From Photobacterium frigidiphilum (GTDB lineage Bacteria; Pseudomonadota; Gammaproteobacteria; Enterobacterales; Vibrionaceae): a DNA stretch of 64,000 bases. The notes beneath the pieces were generated by a model. It saw only the letters and a program-made list of their open reading frames with translations. It did no database searches and was not told the DNA's origin. Below, piece by piece: positions 9,962 to 19,074 of the stretch. How positions within the stretch are numbered: position 1 is the stretch's first letter; each line of letters starts with the position of its first letter. The DNA is taken from the NCBI RefSeq assembly GCF_003025615.1, contig NZ_PYMJ01000011.1, positions 101,665-165,664 on the forward strand. Reading direction: 5' to 3'. The position numbers and the translations under genes were made by a program.

Positions 9962-10273
9962 TTAACGTTTACTGTCACTATGAAATGCATAGCGATTATA
10001 TTCAGTGCCATTCTCAGTAACAGCGTTATATTTCACTGAACGAGAGCTGTTCAATGATAATGGTACAAACACACGGCCATTCTCATTGGTCATATAGGTT
10101 CCTTTCGATTGAGGAACATTTTTGACGGTCACCTCAGCGTTAGCAACTGGTGCACCTTGCTCAGATACGGTTACCCATGCACCATTGGCGGTATCGACTA
10201 CTTTCATATCCGCTAATGTAACAGTTGAAAAAACAACACACATGACGGCAACAGCTGTATTTAATAATTTCAT
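9962..10273 (-). CDS. Small periplasmic protein, Ig/transthyretin-like
   Basis: A 103-residue exported protein. A signal peptide (MKLLNTAVAVMCVVFSTVTLA) precedes a short beta-rich domain with the pattern GAWVTVSEQGAPVANAEVTV and NENGRVFVPL. This pattern is typical of carboxypeptidase-regulatory or transthyretin-like beta sandwiches. I chose this ATG because AAGG lies at good distance and the signal peptide starts here; the longer frame upstream has no ribosome-binding site. Function unknown. Confidence 0.65.
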   Translation of the reverse strand: MKLLNTAVAVMCVVFSTVTLADMKVVDTANGAWVTVSEQGAPVANAEVTVKNVPQSKGTYMTNENGRVFVPLSLNSSRSVKYNAVTENGTEYNRYAFHSDSKR

Positions 10274-10619
10274 AACAAACCTTCTTATTATAAATGCTGG
10301 AAACAAGTACAGGTTTAGTCTTATTTCCACGAATCCCTTGAGTCCCATTCCTATTATTTATTTCATGGGCATGATTTAACTTTTTAATGATTTCGATATT
10401 ATAATAACTCAATGAAAGTAAACCGCTGTTGAACGAGCGTAAAGCAACGTAAATTAAACTTATTTATAAAATAACGTTTGTTATGTATACGTACTGTTAC
10501 ATCGGTTATCGCGGAATGTTGTTTTTGTCGTTTTACCCAAAGTTTAGCAATAATGCTTGATAACACCACCCTGCTATCCGTTATAATTCAGCCATTAGTA
10601 CACTTTTGATGCGAAAGAA
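10274..10619. promoter_or_regulatory. Divergent intergenic region with a candidate promoter for the DUF3859 gene
   Basis: The 346-base gap separates two divergent genes. On the plus strand a TATAAT hexamer (10582-10587) lies 33 bases before the DUF3859 start, with TTGATA at 10557-10562. The 19-base spacer is longer than ideal, so the -35 assignment is weak. Nothing else was recognised. Confidence 0.35.
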
Positions 10620-11042
10620 ATGGCAAAAACTAAACCCATAATTAAAATCGAAACTTACGGTATTCACACCACATGGGACGCTGAATCTAAGCATTTACCT
10701 AAAGTGAAAACATTTACTACAGACATTCCGGCAGAAATCGATGTTGAGTTTGGTTTTATCGTTAACATCAAAAAAGCCCGTGGTGAAAAGATTCGCTATT
10801 GTATCTATCACCCAGACATCACCGATGGTTCTGGTGATGTGCTTGAACCTTTTGATGGTGAATTGTATGTTCGGAACAATGATTGGGATTTTTATCTAGG
10901 CGACACTATCTGGGCACCAATAGACAACAAGTTAGGTGACTGGCGTATGACGATAGAGATGAAAGGTAAAATTATCGCGGAAAAGACCTTTAATCTTTAT
11001 GCTCGAGACGAAGGTCAATTTTGGAAAAAACGCGGTTTTTGA
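10620..11042 (+). CDS. DUF3859-like protein
   Basis: A 140-residue soluble protein without signal peptide. It is strand-rich, with the segment WDFYLGDTIWAPIDNKLGDWRM and an ending DEGQFWKKRGF that I associate with DUF3859. No catalytic motif is visible and the biological role is unknown. The ATG is preceded by GAAAG, an acceptable ribosome-binding site. A stem-loop follows the stop. Confidence 0.6.
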   Translation: MAKTKPIIKIETYGIHTTWDAESKHLPKVKTFTTDIPAEIDVEFGFIVNIKKARGEKIRYCIYHPDITDGSGDVLEPFDGELYVRNNDWDFYLGDTIWAPIDNKLGDWRMTIEMKGKIIAEKTFNLYARDEGQFWKKRGF

Positions 11043-11064
11043 AGCCAGAAATCAGTGATTCACT

Positions 11065-11087
11065 AGGCGAGTTGTTGAAACTCGCCT
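11065..11087 (+). terminator. Stem-loop after the DUF3859 gene
   Basis: The stem AGGCGAGTT/AACTCGCCT is 9 bp long and perfect, with a 5-base loop. The T tract after it is interrupted (GTAGATTTT), so termination may be partial. Confidence 0.5.
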
Positions 11088-11128
11088 GTAGATTTTATCG
11101 CTATATTAATACCGCTATTGTGTTTACC

Positions 11129-11431
11129 TCAACCTTTCTTGACCACTTTCCAACCAAGAGTAAAAAATGCTGCAGATGGAATCAATAAAATAAAACAAGC
11201 GAGTACAATTGCCGTTGTATTCGATAAACCAAGCCCAAACCCTAACGAAAATGCTAACCCATACAGCACGTCTATAGGGCTAAAAGTAAGAGGTGCATTA
11301 GCAGCCTTACTTAGTGTGCTAAACAACAAGATAAAGCTAACAAATGACAATCCAGCCAAAAACAACGCCATCAAACATTTCTTGATAAGAAGTGGTGATA
11401 CAACCCATACCGATTTATTCAAATTATTCAT
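11129..11431 (-). CDS. Small inner-membrane protein
   Basis: A 100-residue protein with three hydrophobic stretches (about residues 14-40, 52-70 and 72-95). The central AFSLGFGLGLSNTTAIVLACF looks like a helical hairpin. No family recognised. It is convergent with the DUF3859 gene and divergent from the PH-domain gene. Confidence 0.5.
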   Translation of the reverse strand: MNNLNKSVWVVSPLLIKKCLMALFLAGLSFVSFILLFSTLSKAANAPLTFSPIDVLYGLAFSLGFGLGLSNTTAIVLACFILLIPSAAFFTLGWKVVKKG

Positions 11432-11610
11432 CTTCTACACATTTAAGGCATCAAAAATGCCTTTCACAAAATAATGACATTAACCTACTCCTTTAATGAT
11501 TTACTGTCATGACAGAAATGAGGCAATGGCTTCAGAATGCTGATATAAATCGTTTTATAGTGTGTTTATCATGCTATTAATAACAATAACGAAAGATAAA
11601 GGATCACGTA

Positions 11611-11991
11611 ATGGGACTATTTGACGCTATTTTAGGTAATGCTGGTGAAATGAGCATCGCAGATGCAACAGAAGAGCTTTCTACCATTTTGGGACCTAAC
11701 GAACACATAGAGATCGCATACAAATTAATTCGCGATATGATTGTGTTAACCGACCAGCGTTTATTGCTTATCGACAAACAAGGCTTAACCGGGAAGAAAG
11801 TTGAATATCGCTCGATTCCTTACAAAGCGATCACCATGTATACCGTCGAGTCTACTGGTCACTTCGATTTAGATGCAGAATTAAAAGTATGGGTTTCAGG
11901 GCAATCAGAACCCATCTCCCTTGAGTTTAACGGCAAAACCAATATCTATGCGATGCAAGGCGTACTCACGGCTAAAATCGCAGGTAAGTAG
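11611..11991 (+). CDS. Bacterial PH-domain protein
   Basis: A 126-residue soluble protein matching the bacterial pleckstrin-homology (bPH) family. The pattern IAYKLIRDMIVLTDQRLLLIDKQG followed by KVEYRSIPYKAI and a C-terminal helix is the usual fold signature (listed here in parts of one domain). These proteins are often oligomeric, with unknown ligands. GGATCA lies before the ATG. A terminator follows directly. Confidence 0.75.
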   Translation: MGLFDAILGNAGEMSIADATEELSTILGPNEHIEIAYKLIRDMIVLTDQRLLLIDKQGLTGKKVEYRSIPYKAITMYTVESTGHFDLDAELKVWVSGQSEPISLEFNGKTNIYAMQGVLTAKIAGK

Positions 11992-12003
11992 CGATAAAAG
12001 TAG

Positions 12004-12035
12004 AAGCCACTAACATTCGAATGTTAATGGCTTTT
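12004..12035 (+). terminator. Terminator of the PH-domain gene
   Basis: An inverted repeat AAGCCA-C-TAACATTCGAATGTTA-A-TGGCTT is followed by TTT. The MITE-like repeat end begins at its last base. Confidence 0.65.
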
Positions 12036-12095
12036 ATACCCAAGCCACCTCTAGATGCTCGTTTCAGCGAGAATTTGTTGGGCTCTAGGCAAGGC
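12035..12095 (+). repeat. Solo end of a MITE-like element
   Basis: These about 61 bases, starting TATACCCAAGCCACCTC, match the inverted right-hand end of the complete element at 14062-14327 with few differences, including GAGAATTTGTTGGGCTCTAG. No matching opposite end is present here, so it is a truncated copy. Confidence 0.8.
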
Positions 12096-12128
12096 GTTTA
12101 CTATAGACCTAGTGGTTCTTCGTTGAAA

Positions 12129-12674
12129 TCAATCGTTACGCTGAACGACAACTTGAGAAATTGAACAAATAGGATCCCCTATTTCACCTTCAAACTGATG
12201 CAAAATATGCCAATGACTAAAAGTATCAATTAATTCGTTTTCTTGTAATAAAAAATCTGGATTTTGTGGGCGACCAAATTGTCGTTGAGCTTCATTAAAT
12301 GTTTCATAAATCACAACGCCAGAAGGCTTAACGCTACGTTTAAGTGAATTAAATAGAGGACGGTGCAAATAACGGAACACAATAATAGCGCCGTATTGAT
12401 TGTCGATTAGGTGATCGTCACCAGACTCAAGATCAACCAACCATGTTGTTGACGTCAGCTTTTCTTCCTTAATGATACGTTCAATTGTCTGTAACTTTTC
12501 TTTATCTTGATCAGCAAAAATAACAGGAAGACCTAAACGAGCAAGATACAAACCATTTCGACCACTTCCACATGCTAGGTCGAGTATCGGCCCATGCTTA
12601 GAAGCGACGGTTAACTCTTTCACATAAGTTTGAAGTAAACTTGAATGCGCGTTATTTATCTTATAAACGTTCAT
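12129..12674 (-). CDS. Class I SAM-dependent methyltransferase (TehB-like)
   Basis: A 181-residue protein with the Rossmann-fold SAM-binding motif I ILDLACGSGRNGLYLA (about residues 30-45). The acidic loop FADQDKEKL comes after strand 2 and VDLE after strand 3. Size and motif fit the small TehB/UbiE-like methyltransferases, but the substrate is unknown. The gene is monocistronic and divergent from the exonuclease gene. Confidence 0.75.
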   Translation of the reverse strand: MNVYKINNAHSSLLQTYVKELTVASKHGPILDLACGSGRNGLYLARLGLPVIFADQDKEKLQTIERIIKEEKLTSTTWLVDLESGDDHLIDNQYGAIIVFRYLHRPLFNSLKRSVKPSGVVIYETFNEAQRQFGRPQNPDFLLQENELIDTFSHWHILHQFEGEIGDPICSISQVVVQRND

Positions 12675-12885
12675 CGTTCCTCACTAAGCACTAAATTTGT
12701 ATAGCCAAGTATACAGTACATTAATGCGTTTAATTAAAAGGAGAATTTGGCTAAAACCACGAAAAGGTCAAAATGCGTGACGCGCCTAGCTGTATTTTAA
12801 ATACGTAGCCAAACAGGTTATTTTATAAACATGCTATCAAGGCTACAATGGGCGATAAAATGACGTACAACAATAGGCAATAATA

Positions 12886-13530
12886 GTGAAAACTGGTTCG
12901 ATTCAACACTCTGATAATGCAAACACCGTTATCGTTCTCGATTTCGAAACCACGGGTTTATCACCAACCCAAGGTGACCGTGCAATTGAGATCGGTGCCG
13001 TATTAATGGAAAATGGCGAAGTAGTTGATCGCTTTCAAAAGTTAATGAATCCGGGTTTTAGAGTGAGCAGCTTTATCGAAAGTTATACTGGTATCACTAA
13101 CAATATGCTTCGCACTGCAGCCCCCTGCGATGAAGTAATGGATCAATTTACCGATTTTATCGGCGATTATAATCTTGTTGCTCACAATGCATCATTTGAC
13201 AAACGATTTCTAGATGCTGAACTAGACACCATTAATCGAAGCTATGGTGGAGAATTCGCCTGTTCTATGCTTATTGCGCGTCGTTTATATCAGAATGCAC
13301 CAAATCATAAATTGGGCAGCTTAGTTGCCTATAAAAACATTGATCACGATGGCGTATTTCACCGAGCATTAGCCGACTCAGAAATGACGGCTAAGCTGTG
13401 GCTACAAATGCTTGAAGATATGCAAGATCAATTTCATATACCTCAGCCTTCATTTACTTTAATGCAGCAAGTATCAAAAAAAACGAAAGCGGCTGTGCCT
13501 ACATTCCTACATAAAATGGCAACGACATAA
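12886..13530 (+). CDS. DEDDh 3'-5' exonuclease (PolIII epsilon-like)
   Basis: A 214-residue protein with the three Exo motifs of DnaQ-type exonucleases: [10 protein letters not shown] (ExoI, D-x-E), [14 protein letters not shown] (ExoII) and [10 protein letters not shown] (ExoIII, H-x5-D). It is too short and lacks the polymerase-binding tail of true DnaQ, so it is a stand-alone epsilon-like nuclease acting on DNA or RNA 3' ends. The start is GTG, with no ATG nearby in frame, and the ribosome-binding site is weak. Confidence 0.8.
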   Translation: MKTGSIQHSDNANTVIVLDFETTGLSPTQGDRAIEIGAVLMENGEVVDRFQKLMNPGFRVSSFIESYTGITNNMLRTAAPCDEVMDQFTDFIGDYNLVAHNASFDKRFLDAELDTINRSYGGEFACSMLIARRLYQNAPNHKLGSLVAYKNIDHDGVFHRALADSEMTAKLWLQMLEDMQDQFHIPQPSFTLMQQVSKKTKAAVPTFLHKMATT

Positions 13531-13556
13531 ATTTACAACTACATAACAAATAACTC

Positions 13557-13596
13557 AGTACATGTTTGATGAGTTACCGCTCATCAAACATGTACT
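13557..13596. terminator. Perfect 17-bp stem-loop between convergent genes
   Basis: The arms at 13557-13573 and 13580-13596 are exact reverse complements (17 bp) around a 6-base loop. It lies between the ends of two convergent genes, so a bidirectional terminator is the natural reading. There is no T tract on either strand. Confidence 0.6.
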
Positions 13597-13605
13597 ATCA
13601 AGTCA

Positions 13606-13992
13606 CTACTTTTCAGCTAACTTTGGCAAATTATGCCCAGCTAAAATCAATAAACCTGCAAATATCCCCATGTTCTTAATAAAGTTTTGCATTTCATGCG
13701 CTCCTTCAAGTCCATCTAAATTCCAGAAGTCATGTAAATTCACGTTAATAGCCAAAACCAAGAGTGCCAACAGGATAGATACAATACCTGTATAGCGATT
13801 AACGATAAGCGCAGAGCCTGCAATAATCTGGAAAATAGCCGCCGCAGCAAGGAAAAATGGGATAAACACCATGCCATGCTTTGCCATCAAACCAACGTGC
13901 ATATCCCACGCGACAAATTTCATAATACCAGGCACTAAAAAATACAAACCTAACAAGACACGGCCAGCGATTATCAATCCATTATTCATCAT
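13606..13992 (-). CDS. DoxX-family membrane protein
   Basis: A protein of about 128 residues with four transmembrane helices. The N-terminal GRVLLGLYFLVPGIMKFVAW is the DoxX signature. The family is linked to redox or sulfur-compound metabolism in some species, but the role here is unknown. I prefer the ATG preceded by AAGG at 8 bases; an ATG 15 bases upstream lacks a ribosome-binding site. A second DoxX protein lies at 26990-27394. Confidence 0.75.
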   Translation of the reverse strand: MMNNGLIIAGRVLLGLYFLVPGIMKFVAWDMHVGLMAKHGMVFIPFFLAAAAIFQIIAGSALIVNRYTGIVSILLALLVLAINVNLHDFWNLDGLEGAHEMQNFIKNMGIFAGLLILAGHNLPKLAEK

Positions 13993-14061
13993 TTTATCAA
14001 CCTTCATTATTCTAACTTATACCGTTGCTATCACATCATGCTCATCGGCAATGTAATGATG

Positions 14062-14327
14062 TATACCCAAGTCACCTCAAGATGCAGGATTCAGAGTGAT
14101 CTCAGCGTATTTAATTCAAGGAAAATGTGTGTAGGAATGGCATTTCCTTTCAAGCACGTTTGACACAGAAGTAGATACGCTGAATCACTCCCGAAGGGCG
14201 AGTTTTGTTGGGCTCTATGCGGTGTTACTTATTTCCAACGTAGAACGACTAGGTCTATAAATAAGTGCCTTGCCTAGAGCCCAACAAATTCTCGCTGAAA
14301 CGAGCATCTTGAGGTAACTTGGGTATA
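14062..14327. mobile_element. Complete 266-bp MITE-like element
   Basis: The ends are 24-bp terminal inverted repeats (TATACCCAAGTCACCTCAAG... against ...CTTGAGGTAACTTGGGTATA) with one mismatch. Inside are nested inverted segments, for example AGTGATCTCAGCGTAT pairing with ATACGCTGAATCACT. It has no coding capacity. Partial relatives occur at 12035, 52211 and 63148 in this window. It accounts for most of the 490-base gap between the DoxX and phosphatase-family genes. Confidence 0.85.
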
Positions 14328-14497
14328 ACGCTAATCAATATCCCAAAGGATACGTCAAAATAATTTTGCACGCAAACTAATTGTGCGCAACTTTATGAGT
14401 GCAAAAATAGAACTTCATGAAAATGCCTTCAACTAATAACGGCACAACATGATTTCCGTTATACTGCCTACGTCAAACACCATTCGAGACGCCTAAT

Positions 14498-15571
14498 TTG
14501 CCACAAGATAATCTGCCCGTTATAGAACAAGATGCTATAACACAAACTCTGTCTGATACGATTAAAATCGCGACATTCAATCTTTTCAATTATCTTGAAC
14601 CTCCTTTCGCCTTTTATGATTTCGAACGTATTTATACCGCTGAGCAATGGCAAAAGAAACAGAATTGGATTGCAGAATACCTTATAGAATACAAGCCAGA
14701 TGTTATTGGTTTTCAAGAAGTATTTAGCCCTGAATCACTTAAAATTTTAGTCGCTGCACAAGGTTATGGCCATTTTGAGGTCGTTGATGAAGCAGAAGTC
14801 ATTGATGATTTTATCTGCCGTAGCCCAGTTGTGGCAATTGCATCGCGCTACCCAATCACTCACATAGAAGCCGTTGTACCCGATAAAGAGCTGGCGGTTG
14901 CTATGGGGCTGAAAGATAATTTTACATTCAGTCGCCAGCCTCTTCGCGCCACTATTGAACTCCCTCATATTGGCGAATGCGATTGCTATGTCGTGCACTT
15001 CAAGTCAAAGCGCCCGATGATAGAGCATGACAACAGTGCTAATGATGAATCACGTACACAAACAATTATTCAAACATTAAAAGCAGAAGTCACGGGTAGT
15101 TGGGGATCGTCGATTCAGCGCGGTTCGGAAGCAGCACTGTTATTAATGAGTATCATTGAGCGTCGCGAGAAAACGGGGCTGCCAATGATGCTTATGGGTG
15201 ATTTTAACGATTCACTATCAGATGGTGTATTAGCTCACCTCTTAACAGGCTCACTACGTTTCATTTCAGAATCTGAAAGCGATGTGATTTTAGCAAAATA
15301 CCGATTAAAGGATACATGGGATCTTTACCAAGCCACAGATAACTGCACTGAAATGGCTCATCGTACACCAACCCATTATTACGGGATGAAAAAATCGGTA
15401 TTAGATTATATTTTATTATCTTGTGAGTTCGATGCTCAGTATCATTCTAGTCTCTTCGAAGTCAGTGAGCATGACACCTACGACAGACACTTGATCAATC
15501 CCTCTTTTGAACGTGATAGTCAAAGTACCGATCATGGCATAGTGTGTATCACACTCGCCTTGCGTGCCTAA
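14498..15571 (+). CDS. Endonuclease/exonuclease/phosphatase-family protein
   Basis: A 357-residue protein of the EEP superfamily. Visible motifs are IATFNLFNY (catalytic Asn), VIGFQEVFSP (metal-binding Glu), LMGDFNDSLSD (Asp/Asn pair) and STDHGIV at the end (Asp-His). These are the conserved catalytic groups of DNase I/sphingomyelinase-like hydrolases. There is no signal peptide, so it is probably cytoplasmic. Substrate cannot be chosen between nucleic acid and phosphoester. The start is TTG because no in-frame ATG lies close by. Confidence 0.75.
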   Translation: MPQDNLPVIEQDAITQTLSDTIKIATFNLFNYLEPPFAFYDFERIYTAEQWQKKQNWIAEYLIEYKPDVIGFQEVFSPESLKILVAAQGYGHFEVVDEAEVIDDFICRSPVVAIASRYPITHIEAVVPDKELAVAMGLKDNFTFSRQPLRATIELPHIGECDCYVVHFKSKRPMIEHDNSANDESRTQTIIQTLKAEVTGSWGSSIQRGSEAALLLMSIIERREKTGLPMMLMGDFNDSLSDGVLAHLLTGSLRFISESESDVILAKYRLKDTWDLYQATDNCTEMAHRTPTHYYGMKKSVLDYILLSCEFDAQYHSSLFEVSEHDTYDRHLINPSFERDSQSTDHGIVCITLALRA

Positions 15572-15596
15572 TTGCTACCCTCTCTATATTTTACGC

Positions 15597-15625
15597 AAAA
15601 AAAAGCCAGTCAACGCATGACTGGC
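15597..15625 (-). terminator. Terminator of the AraC-family gene
   Basis: On the minus strand the stem GCCAGTC/GACTGGC with a 7-base loop is followed by eight T residues. It lies about 90 bases after the AraC-type gene stop. Confidence 0.75.
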
Positions 15626-15712
15626 AAGAAACTAAGCGGTTTGTCGATATTGGTGACAAACAATCGACGACATTTAGCGAAAATGTCTAAGAAGCGTTTT
15701 AGCCCATTCAGA

Positions 15713-16615
15713 TTACACTTTCACAGCTGTATAGAAGCTTACATCCCCTACTTCTGTTTCAGGATTGTAGCTATGATAGAGTTCAAAACATGGCCTTTCA
15801 TCTACGTCTAAACCTGATTCAACAACCTGCCCTAATAATTCATCCCAGTACTGACCAAAATCACTTTTACCACGGATCTCACTCCGTATAGAAGCATAGC
15901 CACCAGCAGGTAATATTTTCAATTCAATACCATTACTAACTTCTGTTCCTTGTGGTACTGAAATACAGATATCTGTTCTGCACTTAGCGCTAGGTGTTAA
16001 CTCTGGATTGTCGTGATAGATAAAAATTATTTCACCATCGCTTAACCCTTTAGCCCCAGCCCATTGGCACACTTTGGCAATTGCAGTTTCATAACCTTCG
16101 CCATAAGTCCCAGTTACGCGGGTATAAGCAAGCAGGCGCTCATTAATTACTTCAGTTTTCATGACTTCACTCCATTGTTGATGACATGTAAAACTATAAC
16201 TTCGTTCACCTTCTGCAGCGTGTCCTTCTTTGCTCAAGGTGTGTCCAATCTTGCTATTACGTAAAAGTAGAGATAATTCATTGAATGTCTGACAATTTTT
16301 TATTTCAGTTGGCGTTAGACCAAAATAACTTTTAAAAGCCTTAGCTAAACTTTGAGAACTCGAAAAACCGTACTCTAGAGCAACATACGTCACGCTGTAA
16401 TCATTGTGAAATAGCATCTGCGCTGCATTTGTTAACTTTAACCGACGAATATAATCAGCCACAGTTTCGTTAGTCACAGCCTTGAAGATACGATGAAAAT
16501 GATAAGGTGATAAATGAGCCAGTGCTGCCACATCACTTAAATTAAGAGGTTGATTATAGTTTTTTTCTAGGTAACGAATAACGGGAAGTACTTTTCTTTT
16601 ATAGTTAGTTTTCAC
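15713..16615 (-). CDS. AraC-family regulator with GyrI-like effector domain
   Basis: A 300-residue protein. The N-terminal 110 residues carry two helix-turn-helix units of the AraC type (LSDVAALAHLSPYHFHRIFK and VALEYGFSSSQSLAKAFKSY). The C-terminal half (about residues 145-300) matches the GyrI/SbmC-like small-molecule binding fold, with PAGGYASIRSEIRG and FELYHSY. This Rob/SoxS-like plus GyrI arrangement is typical of drug-responsive activators. The target is unknown; no efflux gene is adjacent. Confidence 0.85.
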   Translation of the reverse strand: MKTNYKRKVLPVIRYLEKNYNQPLNLSDVAALAHLSPYHFHRIFKAVTNETVADYIRRLKLTNAAQMLFHNDYSVTYVALEYGFSSSQSLAKAFKSYFGLTPTEIKNCQTFNELSLLLRNSKIGHTLSKEGHAAEGERSYSFTCHQQWSEVMKTEVINERLLAYTRVTGTYGEGYETAIAKVCQWAGAKGLSDGEIIFIYHDNPELTPSAKCRTDICISVPQGTEVSNGIELKILPAGGYASIRSEIRGKSDFGQYWDELLGQVVESGLDVDERPCFELYHSYNPETEVGDVSFYTAVKV

Positions 16616-16723
16616 GCCATATCCATATGTTTTATTGTCAGTATTATTTCGTCATAAGCATAACGTCAATTTATGCTTTCAATCTTAATTCCTATACTGA
16701 CAAAAAGTAAATAAAGCGGATCA

Positions 16724-16763
16724 AAAAAGCCCTGATCTTTCAAAAGAAGATCAGGGCTTTTGT
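16724..16763. terminator. Bidirectional terminator downstream of rhlE
   Basis: The stem GCCCTGATCTT/AAGATCAGGGC is flanked by A and T runs on both sides, so it works on both strands. It lies just after the end of the helicase gene. Confidence 0.85.
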
Positions 16764-16785
16764 TATGCTTTACTTTATTTCAGGC

Positions 16786-18183
16786 TTATCGTGTAACGCT
16801 CGCAGGACGAGGGGTACGACGCTTTGCAGGTTTTGCTTTAGGTGCGCCAGTACCAGCTCCTGAACGATTTGACGGTTTACCCGTACCTTCGCTTTGGCTT
16901 TGACCACCAACATGGCGTCTATTTTTGCCTTGTGGTTTATGGCCTTTAGCATTTTCACCAGAACGTTGACCGTCACGGTGATCTGATTTTGGTTTCTTCG
17001 GTTTACTCGGCTGAATTGCGCGCGTATCTAAGCGAGACTCAGGCAGCTTATTCACTGCTTCAAAACCACTAATCTGTTCACGTGGTAATACTTGCTTAAT
17101 TAAACGTTCGATAGCAGCAAGATCTTTGTATTCATCAGCACACACTAATGAAATAGCTTGCCCTTCACAACCAGCACGGCCAGTTCGGCCAATACGGTGA
17201 ACGTAATCTTCAGAAACATGCGGTAATTCAAAGTTAACCACTTGTGGTAATTGCTCAATATCAAGACCACGTGCAGCGATATCTGTTGCAACAAGCACTT
17301 GAATTTCTTTACTCTTGAAGTTTGCCAGTGCCTTAGTACGTGCACCTTGGCTCTTGTTACCATGAATCGCAGCAGCTTTAATACCACGACCTTCAAGATG
17401 AGTAGTCAAACGGTTCGCACCGTGTTTTGTCTTTGTGAATACCAGTACCTGACCCCAGTTATTTTCTTTCAATAACTTGGTTAATAGGTTCGCTTTTCGG
17501 CTTTTATCTACAGGGCAGATCCACTGTTTAACTGTTGGAGCCGTTGCATTACGTGGCGTAACAGAAATTTCTACCGGGTTATTAACCAGACCTTTTGCAA
17601 GCTGGCGAATCTCAGTAGAGAAAGTAGCAGAAAAAAGTAAGTTCTGGCGTTGCTTTGGCATTGCTGCCAATAATTTACGTATATCACGAATAAAGCCCAT
17701 GTCTAACATGCGGTCAGCTTCATCTAGAATCAATACTTCTAGCTGGTCAAAACGCACAGCTCTTTGGTTATAAAGGTCAAGCAATCGACCCGGTGTTGCA
17801 ACCAACACATCAGCACCTTGACGTAATCGCATCATTTGTGGGTTAATTTTAACGCCACCAAATACTACCGCTGAGCTCAATGGAAGATTTTTAGCGTACA
17901 ACGCAACACTTTCAGCAACCTGTGCCGCCAATTCACGCGTAGGAGTAAGTACAAGTGCACGCACTTGATTAGGCTTAACACGTGGACCATTAGATAAACG
18001 CTCTAAGACAGGAAGGGTGAAAGCTGCTGTCTTACCAGTGCCTGTTTGGGCCGCTGCCATTACATCCTTACCTTCGATTACAGCTGGAATTGCTTGAGCC
18101 TGAATTGGCGAAGGTGTGTCGTAGCCTTGTTTAGTTACGGCTTCAAGGATTGGCGCAGATAGGCCCAGGGAGGCAAAGCTCAT
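16786..18183 (-). CDS. rhlE: DEAD-box RNA helicase RhlE-like
   Basis: A DEAD-box helicase of about 465 residues. All core motifs are visible: Q motif with [12 protein letters not shown] (motif I), PTRELA (Ia), DEAD in [14 protein letters not shown] (II), SATFS (III), [10 protein letters not shown] and [10 protein letters not shown] (VI). The C-terminal tail of about 90 residues is basic, low-complexity and rich in Lys, Pro and Ser, as in RhlE. RhlE remodels RNA in ribosome assembly and decay. The start [13 protein letters not shown] is the family start; an ATG 18 bases upstream is the alternative. Confidence 0.88.
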   Translation of the reverse strand: MSFASLGLSAPILEAVTKQGYDTPSPIQAQAIPAVIEGKDVMAAAQTGTGKTAAFTLPVLERLSNGPRVKPNQVRALVLTPTRELAAQVAESVALYAKNLPLSSAVVFGGVKINPQMMRLRQGADVLVATPGRLLDLYNQRAVRFDQLEVLILDEADRMLDMGFIRDIRKLLAAMPKQRQNLLFSATFSTEIRQLAKGLVNNPVEISVTPRNATAPTVKQWICPVDKSRKANLLTKLLKENNWGQVLVFTKTKHGANRLTTHLEGRGIKAAAIHGNKSQGARTKALANFKSKEIQVLVATDIAARGLDIEQLPQVVNFELPHVSEDYVHRIGRTGRAGCEGQAISLVCADEYKDLAAIERLIKQVLPREQISGFEAVNKLPESRLDTRAIQPSKPKKPKSDHRDGQRSGENAKGHKPQGKNRRHVGGQSQSEGTGKPSNRSGAGTGAPKAKPAKRRTPRPASVTR

Positions 18184-18317
18184 AAGATCATCTCTTGTCA
18201 TTATTTTTCATAGTTTAGACCGTCTTGAGGACGGGGGGGCGTGTAGCCTACAGGATATCGCGACCAAGTACCATTAATACTCAGTTTGACACTAATGAAA
18301 GCTACTGAAAACCCATG

Positions 18318-18343
18318 AAAAAAGGCGTTATACAACGCCTTTT
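18318..18343 (-). terminator. Terminator of the DUF2986 gene
   Basis: The stem AAGGCGTT/AACGCCTT with a 4-base loop is followed by six T residues on the minus strand. Confidence 0.75.
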
Positions 18344-18413
18344 CATGGTGTTTTGAACATGTTCTCACATTTGAGCACATGACCTACCTATAACTAGGTA
18401 GTGCAAAGCCTGA

Positions 18414-18635
18414 CTATTTAGTTTCAGGCTCTTTCGCAATCTCATCTGCGTTTGCAGTATCAATAGCTTGCTCTTCTGAAGCAACATCTTCTGACGTTTG
18501 CTGTGCAGCTTCTAAATCCATTTTTGCTCGATCAGCTTTAGAAATGTAACGCGGCTTATTACTTGTTTGTAATTTCACGTTCGCCTGCTTTAATCGCTTC
18601 TTTAGTATCTGGTTTAATTTCTTCTTTCTATTCAT
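18414..18635 (-). CDS. DUF2986 protein
   Basis: A 73-residue basic protein beginning MNRKKKLNQILKKRLKQAN and containing NKPRYISKADRAKM, the DUF2986 signature. The C-terminal half is acidic, giving a strong charge split. The start is set by the conserved N-terminus; the longer frame upstream lacks a plausible start. Role unknown. The basic N-terminus next to rhlE may suggest RNA or ribosome association, which is only an inference. Confidence 0.75.
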   Translation of the reverse strand: MNRKKKLNQILKKRLKQANVKLQTSNKPRYISKADRAKMDLEAAQQTSEDVASEEQAIDTANADEIAKEPETK

Positions 18636-19074
18636 CGTATTCTGTCGGTCACATTCTAAAGGTTCATAACGAACAAATTTCAATGCGCAGATTGTATAGG
18701 CTCTTAGCCTAATAACAAGTAAGATTTCACATTCTTCTTCGAATAGATATTTACACAAGAGATCGTCTTATCATTGCCGTTTTTATAAACGATCAATACA
18801 TTGGCTTAAAACGGTCACCCATTTAGCGAATAAAACAACATGTACTGAATGAAAACGCATCGATTAAAACGGCTAACGTTCGATAATTACTCATTGTTAA
18901 ACAATTATTTAGTCATTATTCTGCTTACACCACACGCAAGCACTGCGTGACACCTCACAAAATTATGTACAGTGATTAATTACATCACGAAATTTGTGAC
19001 AAACTTCTCGCACTCACCCTCGTTTAACGCCTACTATGCCCTCGCATCCCCATAAATAATAATGAGAGTTCACA
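18636..19074. other. Divergent intergenic region, no gene seen
   Basis: This is a 439-base AT-rich region between the DUF2986 and nucleotidase genes. I noted GTGAT-N7-ATCAC near 18970, but the spacing does not fit CRP. No other clear element was seen apart from AATGAGAG just before the nucleotidase ATG. Confidence 0.4.

Noticed and set aside
16770..16976. Small minus-strand frame inside the rhlE tail
   Set aside because: It is an out-of-frame shadow of the low-complexity basic tail of RhlE.
18965..18995. GTGAT/ATCAC palindrome upstream of the nucleotidase gene as a CRP site
   Set aside because: The half-sites are too far apart for CRP (nine rather than six bases between GTGA and TCAC).
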